Shown here one piece after another: positions 25,341 through 34,021 of a DNA stretch of 64,000 nt; position 1 is the first letter of the stretch; the number at the start of each line of letters is the position of its first letter. The stretch comes from Paenarthrobacter nitroguajacolicus. GTDB lineage: Bacteria > Actinomycetota > Actinomycetes > Actinomycetales > Micrococcaceae. The DNA lies in contig NZ_JAQPPK010000020.1 of the NCBI RefSeq assembly GCF_029952445.1, forward strand, positions 29,157 to 93,156. Reading direction: 5' to 3'. The position numbers were made by a program, and so were the translations under genes. The notes beneath the pieces were generated by a model. That model did not search any database, was not told the origin of the DNA, and saw only the letters and a program-made list of their open reading frames with translations.

Positions 25341-27188
25341 ATGGTACCGGATGCTGTTTTGGCGTCAACGCACCCACAACCGAGTGTCGTGTCAGTATCG
25401 TCCCCTGAGCAGGCTTGGAGCCTTGCTCCGTTGATTGCTGGTGCGCCGTCGTACCGTTTGGGGCGCTGGATTGGCCAGAAGTTTCAGTATCCGCGGCCGG
25501 CGAATGCGCCGAAAATCACACGGTCGTTGCCAGAGCGGCCTGCCGCGGTTGCTGTGCACGGAGTGGATGGCAGTGTTGCGACGTTGTGCCTGGACTTTGA
25601 TACGTCCAAGGCCCTGAAGGGCGTTGTTGATGCGGACGCTGCCCGGGTGGGCCGATTGTTGTCGGCGTGTGGAATGACGTTTGTGGAGGACTTCTCCCCC
25701 AGCGGCGGCCGGCACCTGTATGTGCCTCTAGCGGAACGTGTGGGCGCGACCGAGGCTAGGGAATTGGTCGAAGCCCTGGCGTTGACGGCCACAAGTTTGG
25801 ACCCGAGTCCGCACCAGAACGTCACGGACGGGTGCATCCGTGTGCCCGGGTCGTTGCATAAATCTGGTGGTCACCAAACCTTGATCACTCCCCTCTCCCG
25901 TGCGTATGACATCCTGCGCCGCCGAAACCGTTCATCCACGGTGGTCGAACTGCGGGCTGCCCTGGCACCGGAGCTGGCGCGGAAACGCGCTCTGAAGACC
26001 CGCTCCGCCAAGACAGTTGCCGCACAGCGCGTCGGCACCCTGCCGGCCCTTCCTCTGACTTCGAGCGGAGAGGCACCCCTGCGCCGGGCCGCCCGTACCG
26101 GGTTGTACGACACAGCCCGGTACAAAAGCCCGTCCGAGGCCAGGATGGCCGTCCTGAATCACTTCAGCGCCTGCGGATGGACTCTCAACCAGGTCGAAAA
26201 GGAACTTGGCGGCCAGTTCCCCGGGCTGGCCGCCCTCTACGGATCCCCGGAGCGCCAGAGACGACTGCTGCCCGTTGAATGGGTCAAAGCCCAGACCTTC
26301 ACCAACAAGGCTTCACAGAAATCACTCCCCGGAAAACACGGGAAAAAGAGTGCACTTATTAACAACACAAGCCAAACATTAACCACAGGGGGGGCGGGCG
26401 AAAGAAGCAGCGCTGGTTCCTCGCAGCTCGTGAATGATCTGGAAAATGTCCTCTACGCGGTCTTGGACCACAGACTGCAATCCAAAGGCCGGCAAGGCCT
26501 CAGCCTCCGCCTGCTCATCCGTGGACTCTTGGGGTACATGAGGGCCAAAGAAACGGACATCCTCGACGTCGGCTGCCGTACCCTGGCCGCCGCCATGGGA
26601 AAACACCACGTCACCATCGCCAGGCTCCTGCCCATCCTCGCCGGCGCCTCGGACGGGATCCTTACTAAGATCGCGGACGCACACTACAAAGCCGCTGACG
26701 TGTACCTGATCCAGCTCCCTGAGCAGTACCAGCAACTGGCTCGGGAACTGACCTGGCGGAAAGGCAAAATCTATGCCATTAGGCCGGTCTTCCGGGCGTT
26801 GGGAGACGCCACGGCCTTGGTGTACGAGGCGATCGAACGCGGCCGTAGTTCCGCGACTACCGCGGATCTCGTCCGCACGACTGGGATCAGCCGCAACGCC
26901 TGCTCAAGTGCCCTGGCTGAAATGGAAAGCGTCGGTATGCTTCAACGTCACGGACGAGTGTGGAAAACGACCTCCGTCAACCTGCGCATGCTCGCCGCCC
27001 GTCTCGGCGTCCTGGACGATTACCTTGAACACATCGCCCGGAACCGCCGCGAACGCGCCATTTGGCATGCCCACCTTGACCGCTTTCGCGACACCGAAAT
27101 CAACGAAACCAACCTCTACGACGCAGAATGCGACGAACATTGGGTCCCACCAGACGAGAACTTCACCCTGTGGCACACTGCAGCTTAA
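25341..27188 (+). CDS. plasmid replication initiator/primase (prim-pol-like plus winged helix)
   Basis: The 615-residue protein has an N-terminal primase-polymerase-like domain. TLCLDFDTSKALKG supplies the D-x-D pair (Asp85, Asp87), SPSGGRHLYVPL the S-x-H-type motif (about 119-130), and DGCIRVPGSLHKSGG a third conserved block. A low-complexity joint near residues 330-350 leads to a C-terminal region with winged-helix segments, such as TADLVRTTGISRNACSSALA and LQRHGRVWKTT. Its place between a small regulator and the parAB locus marks it as the replication protein. ATG 25341 is preferred over a GTG at 25296 that lies inside a hairpin. Confidence 0.75.
   Translation: MVPDAVLASTHPQPSVVSVSSPEQAWSLAPLIAGAPSYRLGRWIGQKFQYPRPANAPKITRSLPERPAAVAVHGVDGSVATLCLDFDTSKALKGVVDADAARVGRLLSACGMTFVEDFSPSGGRHLYVPLAERVGATEARELVEALALTATSLDPSPHQNVTDGCIRVPGSLHKSGGHQTLITPLSRAYDILRRRNRSSTVVELRAALAPELARKRALKTRSAKTVAAQRVGTLPALPLTSSGEAPLRRAARTGLYDTARYKSPSEARMAVLNHFSACGWTLNQVEKELGGQFPGLAALYGSPERQRRLLPVEWVKAQTFTNKASQKSLPGKHGKKSALINNTSQTLTTGGAGERSSAGSSQLVNDLENVLYAVLDHRLQSKGRQGLSLRLLIRGLLGYMRAKETDILDVGCRTLAAAMGKHHVTIARLLPILAGASDGILTKIADAHYKAADVYLIQLPEQYQQLARELTWRKGKIYAIRPVFRALGDATALVYEAIERGRSSATTADLVRTTGISRNACSSALAEMESVGMLQRHGRVWKTTSVNLRMLAARLGVLDDYLEHIARNRRERAIWHAHLDRFRDTEINETNLYDAECDEHWVPPDENFTLWHTAA
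26379..26387 (+). promoter_or_regulatory. DnaA-box-like 9-mer in an AT-rich patch inside rep
   Basis: TTAACCACA differs from the consensus TTATCCACA at one position. It sits at the end of a 40-bp AT-rich stretch (26350-26387) that is out of keeping with the surrounding GC-rich gene and encodes the linker between domains. This is a candidate internal origin. Confidence 0.35.
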
Positions 27189-27236
27189 GGATGCAATGCT
27201 CACATTGTGTGGCAACGTATCTTGTGGCAGCTTGTA

Positions 27237-27758
27237 TTAGGAATTCCATCGTTCGTGGGCGGATTGCCTGCTCATGTTTTGGGTGATACCTATACGGGCC
27301 CAGGAAACGCCTGCTGAACGGGCGGACTCGACTCCTCTGTTAACTCTGGACTCAGCTCTCTTCAGGGCCTGATATGCCGATTCCAATTCAGAAATTGCGG
27401 CAGCAGGCACGGCGTGCGCCGACCACTCTTGGCGTAGGGCCTCCTCGACACTGACTGATGGCACAGCGTCACCAAGAAAGGGCACGAACGCTTGTCGCTT
27501 CGATGGATTCGCGTCTTTGGGCGTCGGAGCGCGATTCCAGAGAGCGCCTACCCAGCCGCATGCACATACCGCACGCCAACCTATGACCAGGTCATCAGGG
27601 ACAATTTCGTGATTAGGCATCAAAGGATGACGTCGTTGATCCCCTGTGAATCCTTCAACACGAACTCCTCCTTCTCTTATGTCAGTGGAGATGCGACCAT
27701 CGGGGACCACCGCTCCCAACCATCCTTCGTGGATTCCGTCCAACATGTCCCAGCGCAT
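27237..27758 (-). CDS. hypothetical protein with C-terminal helix-turn-helix-like segment
   Basis: The 173-residue protein ends in ARSAGVSWARIGITQNMSRQ followed by SAHERW, a pattern common at the C-terminus of small actinobacterial proteins and resembling a helix-turn-helix. In the middle, WRAVCACGWVGALW suggests a metal-binding knuckle. The function is unknown. It converges with rep (48-bp gap) and its start is 559 bp from parA, facing away from it. Confidence 0.65.
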   Translation of the reverse strand: MRWDMLDGIHEGWLGAVVPDGRISTDIREGGVRVEGFTGDQRRHPLMPNHEIVPDDLVIGWRAVCACGWVGALWNRAPTPKDANPSKRQAFVPFLGDAVPSVSVEEALRQEWSAHAVPAAAISELESAYQALKRAESRVNRGVESARSAGVSWARIGITQNMSRQSAHERWNS

Positions 27759-27954
27759 AGTCCCCTAACAGCCCCGTATCGGCGTCTTCTGAGCAAAGTA
27801 TCGCCGCTAAGTATGTCAGGGAATCCTGACAAGCAGGCCTCACTTCGAGTGCTGTCACTTTGATTTTGGGTTGATATCAACCTTGGAAGCATTCGCGAAA
27901 TTCTTCGAACCTGAGCTGACTCAGCGCCCGGAGGTGTCGGTCATATTGGGCTCA

Positions 27955-28300
27955 TTTGATAGCAATTTGAAACTACTATCAAAACAGTATTTGGGTGATA
28001 TCAAACTAGTATCAGAATAGTTTCATCTTGACTGGCGACCCTGGCGGCCGCTGTCCCTAGCCTTCGCTGGCAATGACGGCCGAGGCCGGGCAACAGTCGT
28101 CGGTGTAGTCAATCAATATCAGACTGATACTGCCTTGATAGCAATATTAAAGTAGTATTGAATTGATATCGTAGTAGTATCGTCAACTTTCAAGACTCCA
28201 TGCGGTAGGGGCGAGAACTATGCGATAGATACTAGTTTGATATCACTTTGCAAGTGATATCAAACTAATAGCGTGTCGCTAGTAGTTTGATACTCTCGTT
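27955..28300. repeat. iteron-like centromere of the parAB locus
   Basis: This AT-rich stretch of about 345 bp holds many copies of a TGATATCAAACTA-like unit in both orientations: TTTGATAG/CTATCAAA at 27955-27983, TGATATCAAACTAGTATCA at 27996-28014, a cluster at 28115-28180, and a 35-bp palindrome at 28233-28267. Type Ib partition systems carry the centromere just upstream of a short parA, exactly this arrangement. The repeats probably bind the small ParB-like protein and also repress the operon. Confidence 0.8.
28233..28267. promoter_or_regulatory. perfect 16-bp inverted repeat in the centromere
   Basis: TAGTTTGATATCACTT (28233-28248) and AAGTGATATCAAACTA (28252-28267) are perfect inverted copies around TGC, ending 50 bp before parA. 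It is the strongest site of the cluster and likely overlaps the parA promoter. Confidence 0.75.
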
Positions 28301-28317
28301 CCGCTAGCCTGAGGACC

Positions 28318-28950
28318 ATGATCATTGTCGTGGGAAGCGAAAAAGGCGGCGTGGGGAAGTCCACTGTCGTCACCAACCTAGCCGTGGAACTCGCCAAGCG
28401 TGGGCTTCGAGTAGCCGTGGTGGACGGGGACCGCCAGCGGTCTACGGCGCGCTGGGCGGTGGATCGCGAAGAGGCTGGGCATGAGCCACGCATTTTCGTT
28501 GTGGAGAAGTTGGGCAGCCTCCATGAGACGCTTCGAGAACTCGATTCGAGCTATGACGTCGTGCTGGTCGACGTCGCTGGTAAGGACAGCAAGGAGATGC
28601 GGACAGCCATGACGGCGGCGCACCAGTTGTTGATATTGACGCAATCCAGCCAGTTCGATCTCGATACGTTGGAAACGGTGGATCGGCTCATCGAAACTGC
28701 CAGGGACTTCAATCCGTCCCTACGCGTTCGCGGAGCATTGACTCGTGTATCGACCAATGCCTTCGAATCCGAAAGCGCTGATGCCCGGGAATACCTAGCG
28801 GATTACCCAAGTATCGAGCCGCTGACCACCGTGCTCTATGAGCGCAAGGCCTATCGCGATGTAGTAGGAGAGGGCCTAGGGGTCGTTGAATGGAAAAATC
28901 CTAAGGCCGCCCGTGAAATACGAGGATTGGTAGAGGAGTTGATCGGCTGA
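28318..28950 (+). CDS. parA: partition ATPase ParA (type Ib)
   Basis: The 210-residue protein begins MIIVVGSEKGGVGKSTVVTN, a textbook deviant Walker A. DGDRQRSTARW (A') and DVVLVDVAGKDSKEMRTAM (Walker B and beyond) follow. It lacks the N-terminal DNA-binding extension of type Ia ParA. Its start is 50 bp after the large palindrome. The stop overlaps the next start (TGATG), so ParA and its partner are coupled. Confidence 0.93.
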   Translation: MIIVVGSEKGGVGKSTVVTNLAVELAKRGLRVAVVDGDRQRSTARWAVDREEAGHEPRIFVVEKLGSLHETLRELDSSYDVVLVDVAGKDSKEMRTAMTAAHQLLILTQSSQFDLDTLETVDRLIETARDFNPSLRVRGALTRVSTNAFESESADAREYLADYPSIEPLTTVLYERKAYRDVVGEGLGVVEWKNPKAAREIRGLVEELIG

Positions 28951-29270
28951 TGGCACTAAAGAAACGATCGGCATCTGAGCGAGATCGCGATGCCGCAATT
29001 GAGGCCTTTGGCAATGCAGCTGAGCCACTTCTTGTGACACCGGCTGCTCAGAGTGATCGCGTCACGCCCATTCGACCCAGCGTCACTCCCGAACTCGGTG
29101 ATATGAGGGACAAAGAGCATCCAAGGACGATGTTGCTCCGGTTCGACAACGATCTTGACCTCGTTGAGCTTCTGTCTGCAGTCGCCACGCTTGAAGGCAG
29201 GAAAAAGCATCCAATGGCTTTGCGGGCCTTGAGGATAGGGCTTGAGCAAGTTAGGGATAGCTACGAATAG
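28950..29270 (+). CDS. parB: small centromere-binding ParB-like protein
   Basis: The 106-residue protein has a basic N-terminus (MALKKRSASERDRDAAIEAF), a flexible middle and a C-terminal segment TMLLRFDNDLDLVELLSAVA...HPMALRALRIGLEQV, which fits a strand-helix-helix ribbon fold. Small partners of this kind pair with type Ib ParA. The assignment comes mostly from coupling to parA and from the upstream centromere repeats. Confidence 0.7.
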   Translation: MALKKRSASERDRDAAIEAFGNAAEPLLVTPAAQSDRVTPIRPSVTPELGDMRDKEHPRTMLLRFDNDLDLVELLSAVATLEGRKKHPMALRALRIGLEQVRDSYE

Positions 29271-29610
29271 AAACCATCCAAACACTATCGATTTGCTATC
29301 ACTTTAATAGCTGTGCGGAACTTCGTGGCGACAGCACGGGCAGTCACTAGCCCTTTGGAAGGCGTATAACTCGTACCGTGAGGAGGAAAACGGCGCAAAC
29401 GACCATTAGTGACCACTCCAGTCCAGCGTTCCCGAAATCTGAAAACGGGGTTCGGGGCTCGGTCAGAACCCATGTCCGGGTACTAAAAAGTGGTCAAGAG
29501 ACGTGGGGAGCGTTTCTGACTAAAGGCCAGCATCTTCGAATATTGGACTTCGAGATTCCGCGGATCGCGCTATTGAGGCACATGATCACCCTCCAGGTGG
29601 ACACCCCAAC
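29271..29610. other. no supported gene
   Basis: The first 50 bp are AT-rich and contain CTATCGATTTGCTATCA, loosely like the centromere unit. A plus-strand frame of 167 codons starting at 29378 crosses this stretch but has no domain and runs antisense to a better zinc-ribbon frame. Confidence 0.4.
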
Positions 29611-29799
29611 CTACGACGGTCGCAGTTTTGTTCTCGGCCTTGAGCTGCCCGCTTCCCGACTCCTGGCGGCTCGCATCATGGCTACGGGGCTTTTACCGAC
29701 TGGCCAAAAACCTCCGCAGTCGTCACACATCCACCATCCGGGTTCAGGTTGTCCTGCTCGACCGTGGCAAAGTGGGCAAGTTTTCTTCATCTTCGTCAT
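29611..29799 (-). CDS. small zinc-ribbon protein
   Basis: The 62-residue protein has TCPLCHGRAGQ and WWMCDDCGGFWPVG, a CxxC...CxxC zinc ribbon followed by a basic tail. The ribosome site is weak. The regular cysteine spacing makes it more credible than the overlapping frame on the other strand. The function is unknown. Confidence 0.5.
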   Translation of the reverse strand: MTKMKKTCPLCHGRAGQPEPGWWMCDDCGGFWPVGKSPVAMMRAARSREAGSSRPRTKLRPS

Positions 29800-30246
29800 G
29801 AGTGAAGGCTACGAGCAGGCTCTGACATTCTGGCACCATCATTCCGGGGCGTTCAGGATGTCAGCGGTCCTTTGGGTTTAGTGGAGTGCAATCTTCAGGG
29901 CCGGACCGAGAGACGCCACGCAACGTGGCCGCGCGTTGAGCGGGCTTTGCTAGGGAGCGTCGGCGGTTCTCGCACTCACCAGCAGGAAGCATTGAGAAGT
30001 AAGCCACTGTCTCGAAAAGCTAATGCTTCCTGAGGCATTGCTGCATCTGCGGCCGACTAGCCAGATACCCAGGATCTCCGCACACCAGGGGGTCTCATTT
30101 AGTCGTCTCCGCGTGAAGCGTCTCAGTAGCAGCGGGGGAGGGGTTTCCGAGCGAGGGAACGTAAGGGATCCCCATCCGGGGGTGCAGGGGATAGACACCG
30201 CTGACGATTGGCGACACAGCTCCCACGGCGTTGCTAGATTGAGTTC
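29800..30246. other. no supported gene
   Basis: About 450 bp upstream of the DUF4262 gene. Open frames on both strands lack domains and ribosome sites. Confidence 0.4.
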
Positions 30247-30705
30247 GTGAAACCTAGGGACAGCAATGACCCCGTCTTCAATCAACTGCTGTCGTTGATC
30301 GAAGAACACGGGTGGGCGGTACGTCATGTCTGCGCGAGTGATGAGCCCGCCTTTTCATACACCGTTGGCTTGACTGCCATGAAGCATCCGGAGATTGTCA
30401 TGGAGGGGCTGCCGTTCGAGGTGGCTCAAGCTTTTCTAAACCTCATGGGTGAAGAGGTGAAAGCAGGTAGGCGCTTCAGCCCGGGAAGCATCACGACAGA
30501 CCACACAGAACCGCCCGCCCCCATCGCTTTCATTGCTTCAGAAAACATCGCAGGACTGACGGCGGTGGCAGACGTGTATGGCAAAGTAGAGGCCCTCCAA
30601 GCAATCTGGAGTGACTCCACCGGACGATTGCCCTGGGAGCCGTCCTATCGCAATGCTGCGGATACGCAACCTCTCTTGGGTCCAGTCCCTGAGTCCTTCG
30701 CCTAA
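30247..30705 (+). CDS. DUF4262 domain protein
   Basis: The 152-residue protein has the family pattern EEHGWAVRHVCASDEPAFSY, TVGLTAMKHPEIVMEGLPFE and RFSPGSITTDHTEPPAPIAF. DUF4262 proteins are common on actinobacterial and proteobacterial accessory DNA; the role is unknown. It stands alone, facing the candidate HNH endonuclease gene on the same strand 501 bp downstream. Confidence 0.85.
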   Translation: MKPRDSNDPVFNQLLSLIEEHGWAVRHVCASDEPAFSYTVGLTAMKHPEIVMEGLPFEVAQAFLNLMGEEVKAGRRFSPGSITTDHTEPPAPIAFIASENIAGLTAVADVYGKVEALQAIWSDSTGRLPWEPSYRNAADTQPLLGPVPESFA

Positions 30706-31206
30706 CCTTCTCGCTGAGCGGCACCAACGTCCGGCAGAGGATCCATTAGCGTGCGGCTTGGAATCTCCAATGGTCAGTAAAGACATGTGGGATCCCCAAG
30801 TGGGACAGGCTGGAGTCGGAGCGTTGGAGCTTTACCGCCTGCTGTTGGACGTGCAGGACGGGCTTGGGTATTTGATGGTGGATGATCTCCTCACGCTGGC
30901 GCGTGATGTTGAGCAACTGCATGGCACGGCACGAAATGCCGTGGGGGTGGTCGTACATCATCTGGATGCAGCAGGACAGGTGCTGGCGGTGCTCGAAACC
31001 CAGGACCCTAGATAACTGCCTGGGGTTGCTGCGGTGGGCGCCGTAGAACAGTGACTTGAGTTTCAATCTAACCGCCGTTCTGAACGAACAGACTCTGCCC
31101 TGCCCTTGTTCAACCAAGCGCTGGTCTGCCCGCATTGTGGCGCATCACGAAGGGTCCGCGACCGCTAAGGTCAACTCATGGGCGGACGAACGGGACATAT
31201 CAACTA
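30706..31206. other. no supported gene
   Basis: About 500 bp before the HNH gene. Two opposed frames of about 130 codons overlap here and neither resembles a protein family. It may be degenerate coding DNA. Confidence 0.4.
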
Positions 31207-32121
31207 ATGAGCACTGCATGGATCATTCCCTCGAACAGACGCACTTTCGACAGTGAGGCGGCGTTTCGAGACATTCCCGAGGTGAACTGGAGCGAGGCCG
31301 ACAACGCGCACATTGCCGTTGGAGACGACGTCTATCTCTACACAACAGGTCCGATAGCGGCGATCACCCATAAGTGTGTTGTCACTGCGGTTCAGGTGCC
31401 ACCTTCTCAACTCATAGACGACGGGGCCTACTGGCGAGACCCGGCAGAAAGGAGCAGACGTCTCACGGAGCGCAACTGGATGCGCCTCAAGAAGAGAGAC
31501 GTTTTCGACGATGTAGCCAGAGGACAGCTGGAGCTGAGGTTACTTCGGGAGCATGGGTTGAGAGGGAATGTGCCTGGGCGTCAGAGGGTCCCCGCCGAAC
31601 TTCTCGAGTACATCCTCCAGGTCGAGGCGCCTACGCGAGGCGATGATTCCGGAGCTGAGGCGTCCGATGTTGACCGTGACGAGGTCGAAGTATTTAAAGT
31701 GCAGATTAGGCGACGCGAGTTCGCGGTGCCAGACCGTTCTGTTCAGGCGAAAACGCGCGGCAGCGCCCAACGTGCCTTCGCGGATCAAGTCAAGAGCAAC
31801 TATGGCAACCAGTGCGCAATCACCGGTATAACAACGCCGGCATTCCTTATTGCGTCGCACATCGTGCCGTGGAGCGAGGATGAGTCGATCCGACTGGATC
31901 CCTCAAACGGCATCTGCCTTTCGACTTTGGTGGACCGGGCCTTTGACACTGGCTTCCTTACCGTTAGCACCGACTACACGGTGCATATAGACGGAACGAA
32001 AATTGCTCTCGACGAGGAGCTGTTTGCTTACCTGAGTCCATACGAAGGCCGGTCGATCAGGATGCCGTCGAAGGACCCGCCAAGGGTGGAGTATCTAGTG
32101 CGCCGACTGGATAGGGTGTAG
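31207..32121 (+). CDS. HNH endonuclease with N-terminal EVE/PUA-like domain
   Basis: The 304-residue protein opens WIIPSNRRTFDSEAAFRDIP, EVNWSEADNAHIAVGDDVYL and YTTGP, a layout like EVE domains that read modified bases. The C-terminal half is an HNH_2-type nuclease: GNQCAITGITTPAFLIASHI, VPWSED, then RLDPSNGICLSTLVDRAFD. EVE-HNH fusions are known modification-dependent (type IV) restriction enzymes, for example VcaM4I. A role against phage with modified DNA is therefore likely. The start ATG 31207 is chosen because the EVE-like homology begins there. The EVE assignment is by eye. Confidence 0.75.
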   Translation: MSTAWIIPSNRRTFDSEAAFRDIPEVNWSEADNAHIAVGDDVYLYTTGPIAAITHKCVVTAVQVPPSQLIDDGAYWRDPAERSRRLTERNWMRLKKRDVFDDVARGQLELRLLREHGLRGNVPGRQRVPAELLEYILQVEAPTRGDDSGAEASDVDRDEVEVFKVQIRRREFAVPDRSVQAKTRGSAQRAFADQVKSNYGNQCAITGITTPAFLIASHIVPWSEDESIRLDPSNGICLSTLVDRAFDTGFLTVSTDYTVHIDGTKIALDEELFAYLSPYEGRSIRMPSKDPPRVEYLVRRLDRV

Positions 32122-32553
32122 GTGTCTCACGAGGGGAGGAAGCCGTTACCCTGGCGCGTACACGGCAACTGATACACGGTGAGTCCTTGCACTTCAGTTG
32201 CCCGGCCCGATACCTCATCCGGCGTCTTGCGAGCGTTAGTTAGAGGACACCGCTGGCCTTGGCGTTGGATATTTCACTTCTTCACAAGCCACTCCAGCTT
32301 TATCGTTTGCGTTTGGGGTGCCGTCATTTTTCGGCTGGGAAGGTTTTCGTGGACCTTGGGTGCCCAGCCGGGGCAAGGACCGTCCGTCCTAGCTCAGCTG
32401 TATCTGGACACCATGGACTTGGAGACTCTCAGGGGCCTTGGGGGCGGGGCATCGACTTTCGGAGCCTGGCAGGGCCGGCGATCGACACAAAGACGGCGAT
32501 GGGGGCTGGCAATGTACGGCGTGACTGCGCGGCGGAGGACCGCTCTGGATTGG
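32122..32553. other. no supported gene
   Basis: About 430 bp between the convergent HNH and XRE genes. A plus-strand frame of 148 codons (32179-32625) has poor composition and overlaps the XRE gene, so it is not accepted. Confidence 0.45.
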
Positions 32554-33288
32554 CTACTCCGTCGTCAGCGGAACGTCGTCGTCTGGGAACTTGTAGTACC
32601 CGGCGAGGAGCGTATCCATTTGTGAGGCGAGACTGCGCTCCCACTCGCCGGCAGTGTCACTCTCCACCCGGTGCCACAGGGCCAGCAGGTTTTCGAGGAG
32701 CTCCATGCGGAGCCCGTTGGTTGTGGCGAGCCGACGCATGACCCTGCCGAAGGCAGCGTCGCTAGCAGGAGCTGCTGCCCACGATCGCAAGTCAGCCAGT
32801 GCCGCAAGTGTCGGCCGTATCCCCTCACTGAAGGTTTCCTGCCATTCTGCCCTGCGCTTGGGGTCACTCCACAGTTCGCGTATGAACGCCTCAGCCTTCG
32901 ATTCGCCGGCACGCGGCTTGTCAATGGACCAGCGGCGGTTGTCACCCGCGGTCTTGGCCCTGAACTGCAGCAGGACCCGCGTCCCGGACTGAGGGTCGAT
33001 GAAGGAGTAATCGATGCGGATCTGTTCGCCGTCGAGGCTCATCGCCTTCTCCTTCGACAGCGACCCCAGGGGCAGGAGCAACTGGAGGAGCCGGACACCG
33101 GACTCCTCGGACGGGGCACGTCGGCCTTGCTCGATCGCCCGGATGGTCCCGACCGAGAGGTCGGCCTGGGTGGCCAACTCCTCGACCGACAGGCGCTTCT
33201 CCTTCCGGAGGAGCTGCACGAGCTGCCCGAATCGTTCAGCTCCGGGCTCGCCACCGGCGACCAACCAGATCTCGTCAACTTGACTCAT
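32554..33288 (-). CDS. XRE family regulator with large C-terminal domain
   Basis: The 244-residue protein has a helix-turn-helix at about residues 20-75 (KRLSVEELATQADLSVGTIR, AIEQGRRAPS) and an unassigned C-terminal part of 150 residues, mostly helical, with DNRRWSIDKPRAGESKAEAF. The ATG at 33288 has GAGGGT directly before it. It is convergent with the HNH gene. The long C-terminal domain may sense a ligand or partner protein. Confidence 0.75.
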   Translation of the reverse strand: MSQVDEIWLVAGGEPGAERFGQLVQLLRKEKRLSVEELATQADLSVGTIRAIEQGRRAPSEESGVRLLQLLLPLGSLSKEKAMSLDGEQIRIDYSFIDPQSGTRVLLQFRAKTAGDNRRWSIDKPRAGESKAEAFIRELWSDPKRRAEWQETFSEGIRPTLAALADLRSWAAAPASDAAFGRVMRRLATTNGLRMELLENLLALWHRVESDTAGEWERSLASQMDTLLAGYYKFPDDDVPLTTE

Positions 33289-33439
33289 ACCCTCGAGCAT
33301 ACACCAAATGCCGACAGGGTCCGACAAGCTTTGGAATCATATCAAGTTGTAGCCTTGCGTACTGAGGCCGGGCGTGGCAGACTGGCTGATCTGGGCTACG
33401 ACAGGGTGTTGTAGTAGGTAAGTAGGAGGTTAATGAGGC

Positions 33440-33679
33440 ATGACGTTCCGCAATGACGACGCAATTGAGGTTCCCGACGATCGGTGGCTTAGACTTCGCG
33501 GGCTGGCCGACGGGGCTAAGTTGAGCCTGGGCCGGCACGCAGAGCGGATGAAGGACGACTTGGACTATCGCGAGGCTGTAGAACACCTGACGAAGCAGCT
33601 GTGCGAGCTTCCCGGTCATTGGGGGAAGACGGTTCGGATCATGGCGACCGCCCACACGCTTCTGGTCAAGGTGTTGTAA
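33440..33679 (+). CDS. small hypothetical protein
   Basis: The 79-residue protein has a strong AGGAGG ribosome site about 10 bp before ATG 33440. The sequence is helical and charged (YREAVEHLTKQLCELPG). It matches no family I know. It is divergent from the XRE gene, separated by about 150 bp, so the two may share a regulated promoter region. Confidence 0.55.
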   Translation: MTFRNDDAIEVPDDRWLRLRGLADGAKLSLGRHAERMKDDLDYREAVEHLTKQLCELPGHWGKTVRIMATAHTLLVKVL

Positions 33680-34021
33680 TGGTCTGCCCGGCGGCGGGCA
33701 AGCGCCGCTTCGCCTGTAGGGCGCTCGGATTTTCCGCACTAGCTGATACGTTCACACACGTTCACACGCCTGCTGTGCCAACGTTGTTTCTGTGACAGGA
33801 ATTTGTTGCATGACTTTTGGGACTACATACGGGACGGATATGTTTCGCAGGATCTCGCGGATTCGGATGGGTGGGGAGCGTTCCAAGGGTGGTGTCCCAC
33901 TTCCAAGAAAGCGGGACTCCCACAAACTCAAGAGTTGTTGCCGGGCGGCGGTTTTCAAGATTGCGGGTGCTGGGTCACATAGAGTTGGAAGTCGCACAGG
34001 CCCTTAGTTTTGGAGAAACGT
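33680..34021. other. intergenic region before the restriction island
   Basis: It contains a perfect tandem duplication of ACGTTCACAC at 33748-33767. No gene is supported. The promoter of the GHKL gene lies here. Confidence 0.45.
33748..33767 (+). repeat. tandem 10-bp repeat ACGTTCACAC
   Basis: Two adjacent identical 10-mers lie about 255 bp upstream of the GHKL gene start. The helical-turn period suggests a regulator site. Confidence 0.45.

Noticed and set aside
27955..28300. CRISPR array
   Set aside because: The units are short, irregularly spaced and in both orientations, without uniform spacers; a partition centromere fits better.
29378..29881. 167-codon plus-strand frame after parB
   Set aside because: No domain, and antisense to a regular CxxC...CxxC zinc-ribbon frame.
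32179..32625. 148-codon plus-strand frame after the HNH gene
   Set aside because: Poor composition, no ribosome site, and overlaps the better supported XRE gene.
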